Shown piece after piece: positions 1-7,242 of a stretch of DNA of 30,194 nucleotides (position 1 is its first letter; each line of letters starts with the position of its first letter). A program made the position numbers and the translations under genes. The notes below the pieces were generated by a model. That model searched no databases. It was not told where the DNA came from and saw only the letters and a program-made list of their open reading frames with translations. The stretch is from positions 1 to 30,194 of the forward strand of contig CAZODZ010000010.1 in assembly GCA_964578745.1 (NCBI GenBank). The letters run 5' to 3'. Origin of the DNA: SKVJ01 sp964578745. Its GTDB lineage: Bacteria > Chloroflexota > Dehalococcoidia > GIF9 > AB-539-J10.

Positions 1-2
1 TC

Positions 3-78
3 TGGCGTCCCTGGAGGGATTCGAACCCACGACCCGCTGCTTAGAAGGCAGCCGCTCTATCCACTGAGCTACAGGGAC
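3..78 (-). tRNA. tRNA-Arg (anticodon TCT)
   Basis: The reverse complement folds as a cloverleaf. The acceptor pairs GTCCCTG with CAGGGAC, followed by a G discriminator and an encoded CCA. The D arm is GCTC/GAGC, the anticodon stem GCTGC/GCAGC has loop CTTCTAA, and the T loop is TTCGAAT. The anticodon TCT (plus-strand 43-45) reads AGA/AGG arginine codons. One T-stem pair is a T-T mismatch, which is slightly unusual. Confidence 0.96.
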
Positions 79-127
79 CGCATACAGTCTACCACGTCAG
101 CGCACCTGCACAGCAGGACGAAACAGG

Positions 128-337
128 TCAGCCATCGCTCTCAGACGAACCAGATGATGCCGCCCTGGAATCAGTAGTGTAGAAGCCGGGACCCTTGAAT
201 ACTATTGGCACAGGTGAGAAAACCCTGCGAGCAACTCCGCCGCAATACGGGCACTCTGCGATCGGCTTGTCCCGGAAGCTCTGCCGGACATCGAAGTCGC
301 ACTGACACTTATCACAATGATACATGTACGTTGGCAC
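128..337 (-). CDS. FmdB-family zinc ribbon protein
   Basis: This 69-residue protein begins PTYMYHCDKC after its start Met. It carries a four-cysteine zinc ribbon (CDKC, then CPYCGG), followed by RRVFSPVPIVFKGPGFYTTDSR, the typical FmdB/CxxC putative regulatory signature, and a Ser-rich acidic tail. I chose the GTG at 337 because AGGAGG lies 7 nt upstream and family members start MPTYxY; an in-frame GTG at 358 would put the Shine-Dalgarno inside the gene. Family members are named after the FmdB regulator of formamidase/amide operons, but their molecular role is mostly unknown. It follows the zinc-finger gene by 27 nt, so both are probably transcribed from the same CIRCE-controlled promoter. 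This suggests a stress-related function, which is inference. Confidence 0.88.
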   Translation of the reverse strand: MPTYMYHCDKCQCDFDVRQSFRDKPIAECPYCGGVARRVFSPVPIVFKGPGFYTTDSRAASSGSSESDG

Positions 338-364
338 CTGTAGTCCTCCTGTAGACACCAGGCC

Positions 365-787
365 TCATCCGCCGGATTCCTCAGAGCGCTCCTCTTCCCT
401 TCCCGTATCCACATCCCCCGTAGCGACTCTCTCCATGTGGGCGACAATGCCAGCCTCAGCATGACCGGATTCTTCGCCAGCTGCACTTTCCTTTTCCGGC
501 CCAACACTCGCCTCTTCGACACTGTCAGTCGCCTCAGCTTTCGCTTCGGGCCTGGTTTTTCCTTCTTCAGAGCCCACCTCGCGCGACTCACCCGCTGCAG
601 CAGGCTCCGCTTTGTGCTGGATCGTGTGGAATTCCCCGTTCAAGTCTACGGTGCCCTCTTCAAACTCAGGCCTGTGGGCAAGAAGTATATGCTTGTCAAG
701 ACAGTAAGCGTGTACATAAGCCCCACAAGAACAGCGAAACGCAACCCGGCTGAAGAGTAGGGGCCCACCGCATACGGAACAGTTCAT
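365..787 (-). CDS. Small zinc-finger protein with acidic tail, CIRCE-controlled
   Basis: This 140-residue protein is not a recognised named family. Residues 1-37 hold paired metal-binding motifs (C3-x2-C6, C19-x-C21, then HAYC and H residues), resembling a treble-clef or RING-like zinc finger. From about residue 55 the chain is low complexity, rich in Glu, Ala, Gly and Ser, and strongly acidic, probably disordered. The ATG at 787 is preceded by GGAGGTG at good spacing. It is the first gene after a promoter overlapped by a perfect CIRCE operator, so HrcA repression and heat induction are predicted. With the FmdB protein downstream it forms a two-gene zinc-protein operon. A chaperone-associated or protein quality-control role is possible but unproven. 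Confidence 0.75.
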   Translation of the reverse strand: MNCSVCGGPLLFSRVAFRCSCGAYVHAYCLDKHILLAHRPEFEEGTVDLNGEFHTIQHKAEPAAAGESREVGSEEGKTRPEAKAEATDSVEEASVGPEKESAAGEESGHAEAGIVAHMERVATGDVDTGREEERSEESGG

Positions 788-803
788 CCGACACCTCCGG
801 CGA

Positions 804-830
804 TTAGCACTCGTGCCTCTGGAGTGCTAA
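804..830 (-). promoter_or_regulatory. CIRCE operator (HrcA binding site)
   Basis: The sequence contains TTAGCACTC, nine intervening bases, then GAGTGCTAA. This is an exact match to the CIRCE consensus inverted repeat bound by the heat-shock repressor HrcA. It overlaps the -10 element and probable transcription start of the minus-strand zinc-finger/FmdB operon, about 17 nt upstream of its start codon, which is the usual repressing position. Confidence 0.95.
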
Positions 831-858
831 TTATAAGCTACGTGCGCATTCGAAGCAA
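830..858 (-). promoter_or_regulatory. Sigma70-type promoter of the zinc-finger/FmdB operon
   Basis: On the minus strand, TTGCTT (plus 853-858) is followed by a 17-bp spacer and a perfect TATAAT (plus 830-835). The -10 abuts the CIRCE repeat, so the transcript would start inside it, as in classical HrcA-controlled genes. Confidence 0.75.
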
Positions 859-869
859 ATTGGCGTGTG

Positions 870-899
870 TTGACACCTCTACCACATGCCGCCTACCAT
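870..899 (+). promoter_or_regulatory. Candidate promoter of the pgk operon
   Basis: A perfect TTGACA at 870-875 is followed by an 18-bp spacer and TACCAT at 894-899. It would give a leader of about 155 nt before pgk. The -10 is only a partial match, so this is tentative. Confidence 0.4.
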
Positions 900-1062
900 T
901 TCTTCTGAGACTGGCATGAACTGTCATCGACATGGCAGTATGCCTTTTCGATCGAGAACCCTATACATATGAAACTCGGCCATCCTGACAGGCCCTGCAG
1001 CGTCTCTGGATGATGACACCGCACCGGCCTGTTTATCTCATGAAAGGGGGCTCGCAGCCATC

Positions 1063-2256
1063 GTGAAGAAGAAGACGATTCGAGATATCGATGTCGTAGG
1101 AAAGCGCGTGCTCGTCAGGGTCGATTTCAACGTGCCCTTTGACAAGAATTCGGGAGAAATAAGCGATGACACGCGCATCCGTGCCGCGATCCCTACCATA
1201 CAGTATCTTCGTGATGCCGGAGGGCGTATTATCCTCATGTCCCATCTTGGTCGTCCAAAGGGGAAAGTGGCCGAGGATATGCGACTGAAACCTGTGGCGG
1301 ACAGGCTAGCCGAACTGTTGCAGACAAGGGTCAGGTATGTTACCGACTGCGTCGGTCCCGAAGTCGAAGAAGCTGTAGCCAGCCTGAGAGACGGGGAACT
1401 GCTCCTGCTTGAGAACCTTAGATTCCATGCTGAGGAAGAGAAGAACGATGCCGACTTCGCGCGTAAACTTGCGTCGCTGGCTGACGTATATGTCGACGAC
1501 GCGTTCGGTACTGCCCACCGTGCCCATGCATCGACAGAGGGCGTGACACATTATCTGCCATCAGTAGCGGGGCTACTAATGGAGAAGGAGCTCGAGGTGC
1601 TGGGCGGGCTGCTCGAATCACCCGCCCGTCCGTTTGCGTGCGTGTTCGGTGGCGCAAAGATCAGCGATAAGGTAGGTATTATCAGGACGATGCTGCAACG
1701 CGTCGACATCGTGCTCGTCGGCGGTGGTCTCGCTGCCACATTTCTGAAGGCGCGGGGTCTTGAAGTCGGGTCGTCCCTTGTAGAGGACGACATGCTCGAT
1801 GAGACGCGCGAGATACTGCGTGAGTCGGCCCATACGGGCGTACCCGTAATTCTACCTTCAGATGCGCTTGTTGCCCCGGAAGTCAAGGCTGGCGTCGCCA
1901 CGCGTGTGGTCCAGGTCACCGGCATACCAGCAGATCAGCGAGTTGTCGATATCGGTCCAGCCACTATTCATCATTTCTTCAGCAAACTCGAGTCCTGTCA
2001 CACGGTGTTGTGGAATGGCCCTATGGGCATCTATGAAATAGAGCAGTTCTCATTAGGCACGAAGAGCCTGATCAACTACCTCGCATCATTCGCTGCAAAG
2101 ACTGTCATCGGCGGTGGGTCCAGTGTCGATGCTGTACAAGACATGGGGCTATCAGACCATGTGACACATGTCTCAACGGGCGGCGGAGCGACGCTGGAAT
2201 TGCTTGAAAAAGGGACGCTTCCCGGCGTAGAAGCGCTTGACGACGCTGCAGCATAG
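1063..2256 (+). CDS. pgk: Phosphoglycerate kinase
   Basis: This 397-residue protein interconverts 1,3-bisphosphoglycerate + ADP and 3-phosphoglycerate + ATP in cytosolic glycolysis/gluconeogenesis. The length is normal for a bacterial enzyme. Substrate-binding residues are visible in RVDFNVP (D21, N23), R38, HLGRPKG (H61, R64), R120 in LENLRF and R153 in the GTAHRAHAS segment. The nucleotide-binding side carries GGAKISDK and the C-terminal GGGSSVDAV glycine-rich loop. The GTG start gives MKKKTIRDIDVVGKRV, which matches the family N terminus, and an AAGGGGG ribosome site lies upstream. It is the first gene of a six-gene operon and is followed after 27 nt by tpiA. Confidence 0.98.
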   Translation: MKKKTIRDIDVVGKRVLVRVDFNVPFDKNSGEISDDTRIRAAIPTIQYLRDAGGRIILMSHLGRPKGKVAEDMRLKPVADRLAELLQTRVRYVTDCVGPEVEEAVASLRDGELLLLENLRFHAEEEKNDADFARKLASLADVYVDDAFGTAHRAHASTEGVTHYLPSVAGLLMEKELEVLGGLLESPARPFACVFGGAKISDKVGIIRTMLQRVDIVLVGGGLAATFLKARGLEVGSSLVEDDMLDETREILRESAHTGVPVILPSDALVAPEVKAGVATRVVQVTGIPADQRVVDIGPATIHHFFSKLESCHTVLWNGPMGIYEIEQFSLGTKSLINYLASFAAKTVIGGGSSVDAVQDMGLSDHVTHVSTGGGATLELLEKGTLPGVEALDDAAA

Positions 2257-2283
2257 CACCACTCCCACAGGAGGGAAGGTGGA

Positions 2284-3042
2284 TTGGCAAGAACTCCTCT
2301 TGTTGCAGGCAACTGGAAGATGCATTGCACTGTTGCAGAATCACTGGTGCTCGCATCACGCATCAGACAGAACCTCGGTTCTATCACCAGTGTCGAGGTG
2401 GCTGTGTGTCCTCCTTACACGTCGCTCAAGCCGGTTGCAGACATACTATCGGATTCGAGCATCAGAGTCGGCGCACAAGACGTCTTCTACGAGGATGCCG
2501 GCGCATATACCGGAGAGGTTTCGCCCCTCATGTTGGCCGAGCTGTGTCACTACTGCATCGTGGGGCACTCCGAGCGTCGCAGCATGTTCGGCGACAGCGA
2601 CGATGTAGTAGCGCGGAAGGTCGTCGCACTCAGAGCACACGGGATAGTGCCGATACTCTGTATCGGCGAGGACCTCAAACAGAACGAGGCTGGGCAGACA
2701 GCGACAGTGGTGGAGCGTCAACTGAGAGCCGTTTTCAAGAGACAGAGGCCTTCACCAGACATGTTGGTTGCCTACGAGCCCATCTGGGCTATTGGAACGG
2801 GTAGAGCAGCCGAGCCGGACACTGTCAACGAGACCGCAAAATTTATCCGGCTGCTGCTGGCAGACATGTCGGATAAGTCGACTGCGAATTCGGTGCGCAT
2901 ACTGTACGGCGGCAGTGTCAGTCCCCAAAACGCCGCCGAATACGTGAACAGAAGCGACATTGACGGTTATCTGGTTGGCGGTGCTAGCCTGAAGTCGCAG
3001 GATTTCTGCGACATCGTCTTCACCACAGCCGCACGACAGTGA
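2284..3042 (+). CDS. tpiA: Triosephosphate isomerase
   Basis: This 252-residue TIM-barrel enzyme interconverts dihydroxyacetone phosphate and glyceraldehyde 3-phosphate. All catalytic elements are present: N10/K12 in GNWKMH, H95 in IVGHSERR, E165 in AYEPIWAIGTG (loop 6), and the phosphate-binding YGGSVSPQNA and GGASL loops. Translation begins at TTG 2284, supported by AGGAGGG 8 nt upstream and by the family N terminus. It sits directly behind pgk, a common glycolytic pairing. Confidence 0.98.
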   Translation: MARTPLVAGNWKMHCTVAESLVLASRIRQNLGSITSVEVAVCPPYTSLKPVADILSDSSIRVGAQDVFYEDAGAYTGEVSPLMLAELCHYCIVGHSERRSMFGDSDDVVARKVVALRAHGIVPILCIGEDLKQNEAGQTATVVERQLRAVFKRQRPSPDMLVAYEPIWAIGTGRAAEPDTVNETAKFIRLLLADMSDKSTANSVRILYGGSVSPQNAAEYVNRSDIDGYLVGGASLKSQDFCDIVFTTAARQ

Positions 3043-3091
3043 CTGAGAGGCACGCTGCGAGTACCGTTCATGGCGTGCTACCATCCCTTGC

Positions 3092-4015
3092 GTGAGCACT
3101 CTTGTAGCAATCGTGGGGCCCACGGCCGTTGGCAAAACCGAGCTCGCACTCGAGTTAGCGGACCAGCTGCCTCTCGAGGTGGTGAATGCCGACAGCCGCC
3201 AGGTATACCGGTACATGGACATCGGGACCGGCAAGCCCAGTCGGGAGGAGCAGCGACGCGTGCCGCATCACGTCATTGATGTTGCTGCTCCGGATGAAGT
3301 ATTCTCGCTGGCCACGTATGGCAAGCTGGCATCGCATGCCTTCGACGCTATCAGAGGCCGGGGGAAGTTGCCGCTTCTCGTCGGTGGCACCGGCCAATAC
3401 GTATGGTCGCTTCTCGAAGGGTGGAGGGTGCCACATGTGCCACCGGATCCGGAATTCAGAAAGACCAGCGAAGAGGTTGCAGTGAGACGGGGATCACTAT
3501 ATTTGCATGAGGAACTGCGGCGCATTGATCCCGTTGCAGCCAACAGGATCCAGGCGACCAATGTCCGACGTGTCATCCGCGCACTTGAGGTACACAGAGC
3601 CACGGGTGAACTACCATCCCGGATCCTCTGGAAGCGCAACAACGGTGGGTACAAATCGTTGATCATCGGTCTCACCATGAAGCGAGAGATGCTGCTTGCG
3701 AGAGCCGATGCACGAATTGATAGAATGATACGCCAGGGTTTCGCCGACGAAGTTCGATGGCTCCTCGAGATGGGCTATGACGAGACACTTCCGGCGATGT
3801 CCAGCATAGGCTACAGAGAGATGATAGCGTACGTGCGTGGACAAAGCTCACTGAGCGGTGCTGTCACGATGATACAACGGGAGACCCGCCGACTCATGAG
3901 GCGACAACGCGCCTGGTTTCGCGCCGACGACCCGCGTATACAGTGGCTGGACCATGGAAGCCGCGACCAGGCAATGTCCGACGCCTTGAGGTTGATTCAA
4001 GGAGTAGCCAGATGA
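3092..4015 (+). CDS. miaA: tRNA dimethylallyltransferase
   Basis: This 307-residue protein transfers a dimethylallyl group to A37 of tRNAs that read UNN codons. The P-loop GPTAVGKT is at residues 9-16, followed by VNADSRQVYRYMDIGTGKP, which holds the A37-recognition residues, then the GGTGQYVWSLLEG segment and the basic C-terminal QRAWFR helix typical of MiaA. Length is normal. The GTG start lacks an obvious Shine-Dalgarno, but the alignment of MSTLVAIVGPT leaves little alternative. Its stop overlaps the dapF start (ATGA), indicating translational coupling. Confidence 0.97.
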   Translation: MSTLVAIVGPTAVGKTELALELADQLPLEVVNADSRQVYRYMDIGTGKPSREEQRRVPHHVIDVAAPDEVFSLATYGKLASHAFDAIRGRGKLPLLVGGTGQYVWSLLEGWRVPHVPPDPEFRKTSEEVAVRRGSLYLHEELRRIDPVAANRIQATNVRRVIRALEVHRATGELPSRILWKRNNGGYKSLIIGLTMKREMLLARADARIDRMIRQGFADEVRWLLEMGYDETLPAMSSIGYREMIAYVRGQSSLSGAVTMIQRETRRLMRRQRAWFRADDPRIQWLDHGSRDQAMSDALRLIQGVAR

Positions 4016-4851
4016 GATTCACCAAGTACCACGGCGCGGGTAACGATTTCATCATCATTGATGCGCGTGCCTTGGAGCGGCCCTGGTCCGAGCTTTCCCA
4101 ATCCATGTGTATACGACACTTTGGTGTAGGAGCAGACGGCATCATCCTCGTAGCTGCCGGAGAGCGTCGTCTCAAGATGCGCATGTTCAATCCTGACGGT
4201 TCAGAGGCCGAAGCGTGCGGAAACGGCCTGCGCTGCTTCGTGAAGTACGTACTGGATGAAGGTATCGTGCATGATGATGAGTTCACCGTCGACACCGTTG
4301 GTGGGCCGAGGCGTGTGCTCGCTTTTCGTGGTGCCGACGGCACGGTGAGCGAAGTTGAGCTGTGTATGGGAACACCAAGATTAGCACCGGAGGAAATACC
4401 GGCAGTCGCGCCGGGACGCACAGCGCCTGTGCTCGACCTGCCACTCGAGGTTGGCGGCCGGCTGCTGGCACTGACTCTCGTCTCAATGGGCAACCCGCAC
4501 GCGGTGGCATTCACCGGCGAAGACCCTGCGCGATTCCCCCTCACCACCATTGGTCCACTGGTAGAACAACACGAGATGTTTCCTGCGCGCACGAATTTTG
4601 AGGTTGTCCGCATGCAGCAGACTGGGGATGCAGATGCGCGTGTGTGGGAACGAGGGGTCGGTGAGACCCTCGCCTGCGGGAGCGGAGCGTGTGCCATCGC
4701 GGTAGCGGCACGGCTGCACGGCTATTGTGGCAACGAGTTGCGCGTGCACCTTCCGGGCGGCACCCTCACAATCTCATGGTCTGGCGACAAGGAAGAAGTG
4801 CGGCTTCGTGGCCCGGTGAAACGGGTCTTTGCCGGTGACTGGCCAGACTGA
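4012..4851 (+). CDS. dapF: Diaminopimelate epimerase
   Basis: This 279-residue PLP-independent racemase converts LL- to meso-diaminopimelate for lysine and peptidoglycan. Both catalytic cysteines are present, C69 in EACGNGLRCF and C222 in ACGSGACA. The N terminus RFTKYHGAGNDFIIID is characteristic. The start is the ATG overlapping the miaA stop, with AAGGAG upstream; a longer reading from 3943 has no family homology in its added residues and overlaps miaA. The LL-diaminopimelate aminotransferase gene follows after 20 nt, so the two last steps to meso-DAP are encoded side by side. Confidence 0.98.
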   Translation: MRFTKYHGAGNDFIIIDARALERPWSELSQSMCIRHFGVGADGIILVAAGERRLKMRMFNPDGSEAEACGNGLRCFVKYVLDEGIVHDDEFTVDTVGGPRRVLAFRGADGTVSEVELCMGTPRLAPEEIPAVAPGRTAPVLDLPLEVGGRLLALTLVSMGNPHAVAFTGEDPARFPLTTIGPLVEQHEMFPARTNFEVVRMQQTGDADARVWERGVGETLACGSGACAIAVAARLHGYCGNELRVHLPGGTLTISWSGDKEEVRLRGPVKRVFAGDWPD

Positions 4852-4871
4852 GTTCGTACTGAGAGGTGATA

Positions 4872-6041
4872 ATGCAATTCGCGAAGAGACTTGACCGGCT
4901 ACCACCATACCTGTTCGTGGATATCAATCGACGCATCGCCGATCTACGTGCACAGGGTGTCGACATTGTCACGTTCGCCATTGGTGACCCTGACATGCCG
5001 ACACCGCTGCACATTATCGAGCGTATCTGCAAAGAAGCACATGTTCCGGCGAACCACCGTTATCCCGAGACCGACGGACTGCCCGAGCTGCATGAAGCCA
5101 TCGCCGACTGGTACTGGTCGCGATTTGGTGTCGAACTCGACCCGGAGACGGAAGTGCTGCCCCTGATCGGCTCCAAAGAGGGCATAGGCCACATCGCCCT
5201 GTGTTTTGTCGAGCCGGGCTCGATCGTCCTCGTGCCGGATCCGGGATACCCAGTCTATTCCATGAGCACGATGATAGCTGGAGGCAACGCGTACTACATG
5301 CCACTCACAGCAGCTAACGATTTCATACCGGACCTCGATGCCATCCCTCCGCATGTGGCCTCAAGAGCGACGATGATGTGGCTCAACTACCCCAACAACC
5401 CAACCGGTGCAGGCGCAAGCCTTGAGTTCTTCGAACGTGTAGTCGCGTTCGCTGCAAAGTACGACATTGTCGTCTGCCACGATGCGCCATACACGGAAGT
5501 CTATTTTGACGGCAGAAAGCCACCAAGCTTCATGCAAGCGAAAGGTGCGAGGGACGTCGGTGTCGAGTTCCACTCCCTTTCAAAGACCTATCACATGACT
5601 GGCTGGCGCATCGGGATGGTGGTCGGTAACAAGGACGTCATACGCGCTCTATTTACGGTGAAATCCAACCTGGACTCGGGTATCCCGCAGGCGATACAGC
5701 TGGCAGCCGTCGAGGCGCTGCGTGGCCCACAAGACATTGTTGCGGAACACAATGCAGTGCTACAACGCCGTCGAGACATGTTGGTCGAAGTGCTGAACCG
5801 GATAGGACTGAAAGCTCGTGTGCCAGATGGCACATTCTATGTCTGGGCGCGTGTTCCCGACGACTATAGCTGCGTGAGTCTAACACGTGAGCTTCTTGAC
5901 AAAGTGCACGTTGCTGTCACGCCTGGTATTGGGTATGGAGCCCAAGGCGAGAACTTTGTACGATTCTCCATCACGCTGCCCGACGATCGACTTGAAGAAG
6001 GCGTCAGGCGGCTTGCCAGCTGGCGCGGAGGAACCACATAA
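4872..6041 (+). CDS. dapL: LL-diaminopimelate aminotransferase
   Basis: This 389-residue PLP fold-type I enzyme makes LL-diaminopimelate directly from tetrahydrodipicolinate and glutamate, bypassing the acylated intermediates. The signature N terminus is AKRLDRLPPYLFVDINRRI. IGDPDMPTP, the PLP-contacting NYPNNPTGA (N175 region), and the Schiff-base lysine K238 in HSLSKTYHMTGWRIG are present. ATG 4872 is preferred to GTG 4866 because GAGAGG is correctly spaced to it and family members begin near this Met. Position after dapF supports DapL over other class I aminotransferases. Its TAA stop overlaps the inferred hflX start. Confidence 0.93.
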   Translation: MQFAKRLDRLPPYLFVDINRRIADLRAQGVDIVTFAIGDPDMPTPLHIIERICKEAHVPANHRYPETDGLPELHEAIADWYWSRFGVELDPETEVLPLIGSKEGIGHIALCFVEPGSIVLVPDPGYPVYSMSTMIAGGNAYYMPLTAANDFIPDLDAIPPHVASRATMMWLNYPNNPTGAGASLEFFERVVAFAAKYDIVVCHDAPYTEVYFDGRKPPSFMQAKGARDVGVEFHSLSKTYHMTGWRIGMVVGNKDVIRALFTVKSNLDSGIPQAIQLAAVEALRGPQDIVAEHNAVLQRRRDMLVEVLNRIGLKARVPDGTFYVWARVPDDYSCVSLTRELLDKVHVAVTPGIGYGAQGENFVRFSITLPDDRLEEGVRRLASWRGGTT

Positions 6042-7195
6042 AGGGAAAGCTGCACCGTACCCATGAGGAGCCTGAGCTGGCTCTTCTTGTAGGCGTTGAG
6101 ACAAAGTCGAGTGGAGAGGGCTGGCAAGCAGCCGACTCTCTGCAGGAGCTCTGCCAACTGGCCACGAGCGCGGGAGCGCGTGTTGTCGGCATCGAACTAC
6201 AGCGGCTTTCCCGCCCCTCAGTAACACATTATCTTGGCAAAGGCAAACTGCGTGAGATCATTGAGCTCAGGGACAGGCTCGAATACAACCTGCTCATCTG
6301 TGACGACGAACTGACACCGCGGCAGCAGCGGCACCTTGAGAACGACGTAGGGGTGCGCGTCATTGATCGCACTGCACTCATCCTCGACATCTTCGCCAGA
6401 CAGGCGCGCACCAGAGAGGGCAAGCTCCAGGTCGAGCTCGCACAGCACAAGTATCTTCTCCCCCGCCTTATTGGAAGGTGGGGTCATCTTGAGCGCCTCG
6501 GCGGGGGCATCGGCACTCGCGGCCCCGGCGAGTCACAGCTCGAGACCGATCGCCGTCTCATCCGGAACCGCATACGGCGTCTGGAATCTGAACTCGAAGC
6601 CGTCCGCAGACATCGAGAGGTCTACAGGTCGAGGAGACGCAAGGGTGGCGTACCTCTTGTCGCTATAGTCGGTTACACAAATGCAGGCAAGAGCACTCTC
6701 TTCAATGAGTTGAGCAGGGCAGGAGTCCAGGTGGAAGACCGGTTATTCTCAACACTTGACCCCGTCACCCGTCGCATACGTCTCCCAGATGGGAGCACAG
6801 TCCTGATGACAGACACGGTTGGCTTCATCCACAAGCTCCCTCCTTCAATCGTCGCATCCTTTCGCACAACGCTGGAAGAACTGAGCGACGCAAACCTGCT
6901 GCTGCATGTAGTGGACATAACACATAGCTTCGCTGCGTATCAGCATGCAACTGTCGAACGAGTCCTGGCAGACATCGGTCTGGCGGATAAGTCAATTGTG
7001 ACGGTTTTGAACAAGATAGACCTCCTCGAGAGCATATCTGAAACGGAAGATGCAAGGGCGGTGGTGACGGAGCGCCTCGGGCTCGACCGGCCCGACTTCG
7101 TTCTCGTCTCAGCTGTGACTGGAAAAGGCATAAACGAGCTGCTCGAGCACATTACATCCACGTTACGCGGTAATCATATGAGGTGCAAAGGGTAG
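6038..7195 (+). CDS. hflX: GTPase HflX (inferred ATA start)
   Basis: This is a ribosome-associated translational GTPase that splits stalled or heat-damaged ribosomes. The HflX N-terminal domain spans about residues 12-105 (LALLVGVE, then THYLGKGKLREI). The family hallmark GIGTRGPGESQLE lies near residues 157-169. The G domain follows with GYTNAGKST (about 212-220), DTVGF (about 259-263), NKID (about 325-328) and a final SAVTGKG. No ATG, GTG or TTG exists in frame between the stop at 5993 and GTG 6353, which lies after the whole N-terminal domain. GGAGG at 6027-6031 sits 6 nt before ATA 6038, which forms an ATAA overlap with the dapL stop, so I infer an ATA start (385 residues). CTG 6050 is an alternative. 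Confidence 0.9.
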   Translation: MKGKLHRTHEEPELALLVGVETKSSGEGWQAADSLQELCQLATSAGARVVGIELQRLSRPSVTHYLGKGKLREIIELRDRLEYNLLICDDELTPRQQRHLENDVGVRVIDRTALILDIFARQARTREGKLQVELAQHKYLLPRLIGRWGHLERLGGGIGTRGPGESQLETDRRLIRNRIRRLESELEAVRRHREVYRSRRRKGGVPLVAIVGYTNAGKSTLFNELSRAGVQVEDRLFSTLDPVTRRIRLPDGSTVLMTDTVGFIHKLPPSIVASFRTTLEELSDANLLLHVVDITHSFAAYQHATVERVLADIGLADKSIVTVLNKIDLLESISETEDARAVVTERLGLDRPDFVLVSAVTGKGINELLEHITSTLRGNHMRCKG

Positions 7196-7242
7196 ATCTG
7201 TCGCCGTGGTGTCATCCAGTGTCATAAATCGGCTACAATACC

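Noticed and set aside
202..591. A minus-strand 129-codon frame overlapping both small zinc-protein genes
   Set aside because: It is a shadow frame with no ribosome site; the two zinc-protein frames have motifs and ribosome sites.
3943..4011. An N-terminal extension of dapF
   Set aside because: It overlaps miaA and adds residues not found in the family; the ATG at 4012 has a good ribosome site and the family N terminus.
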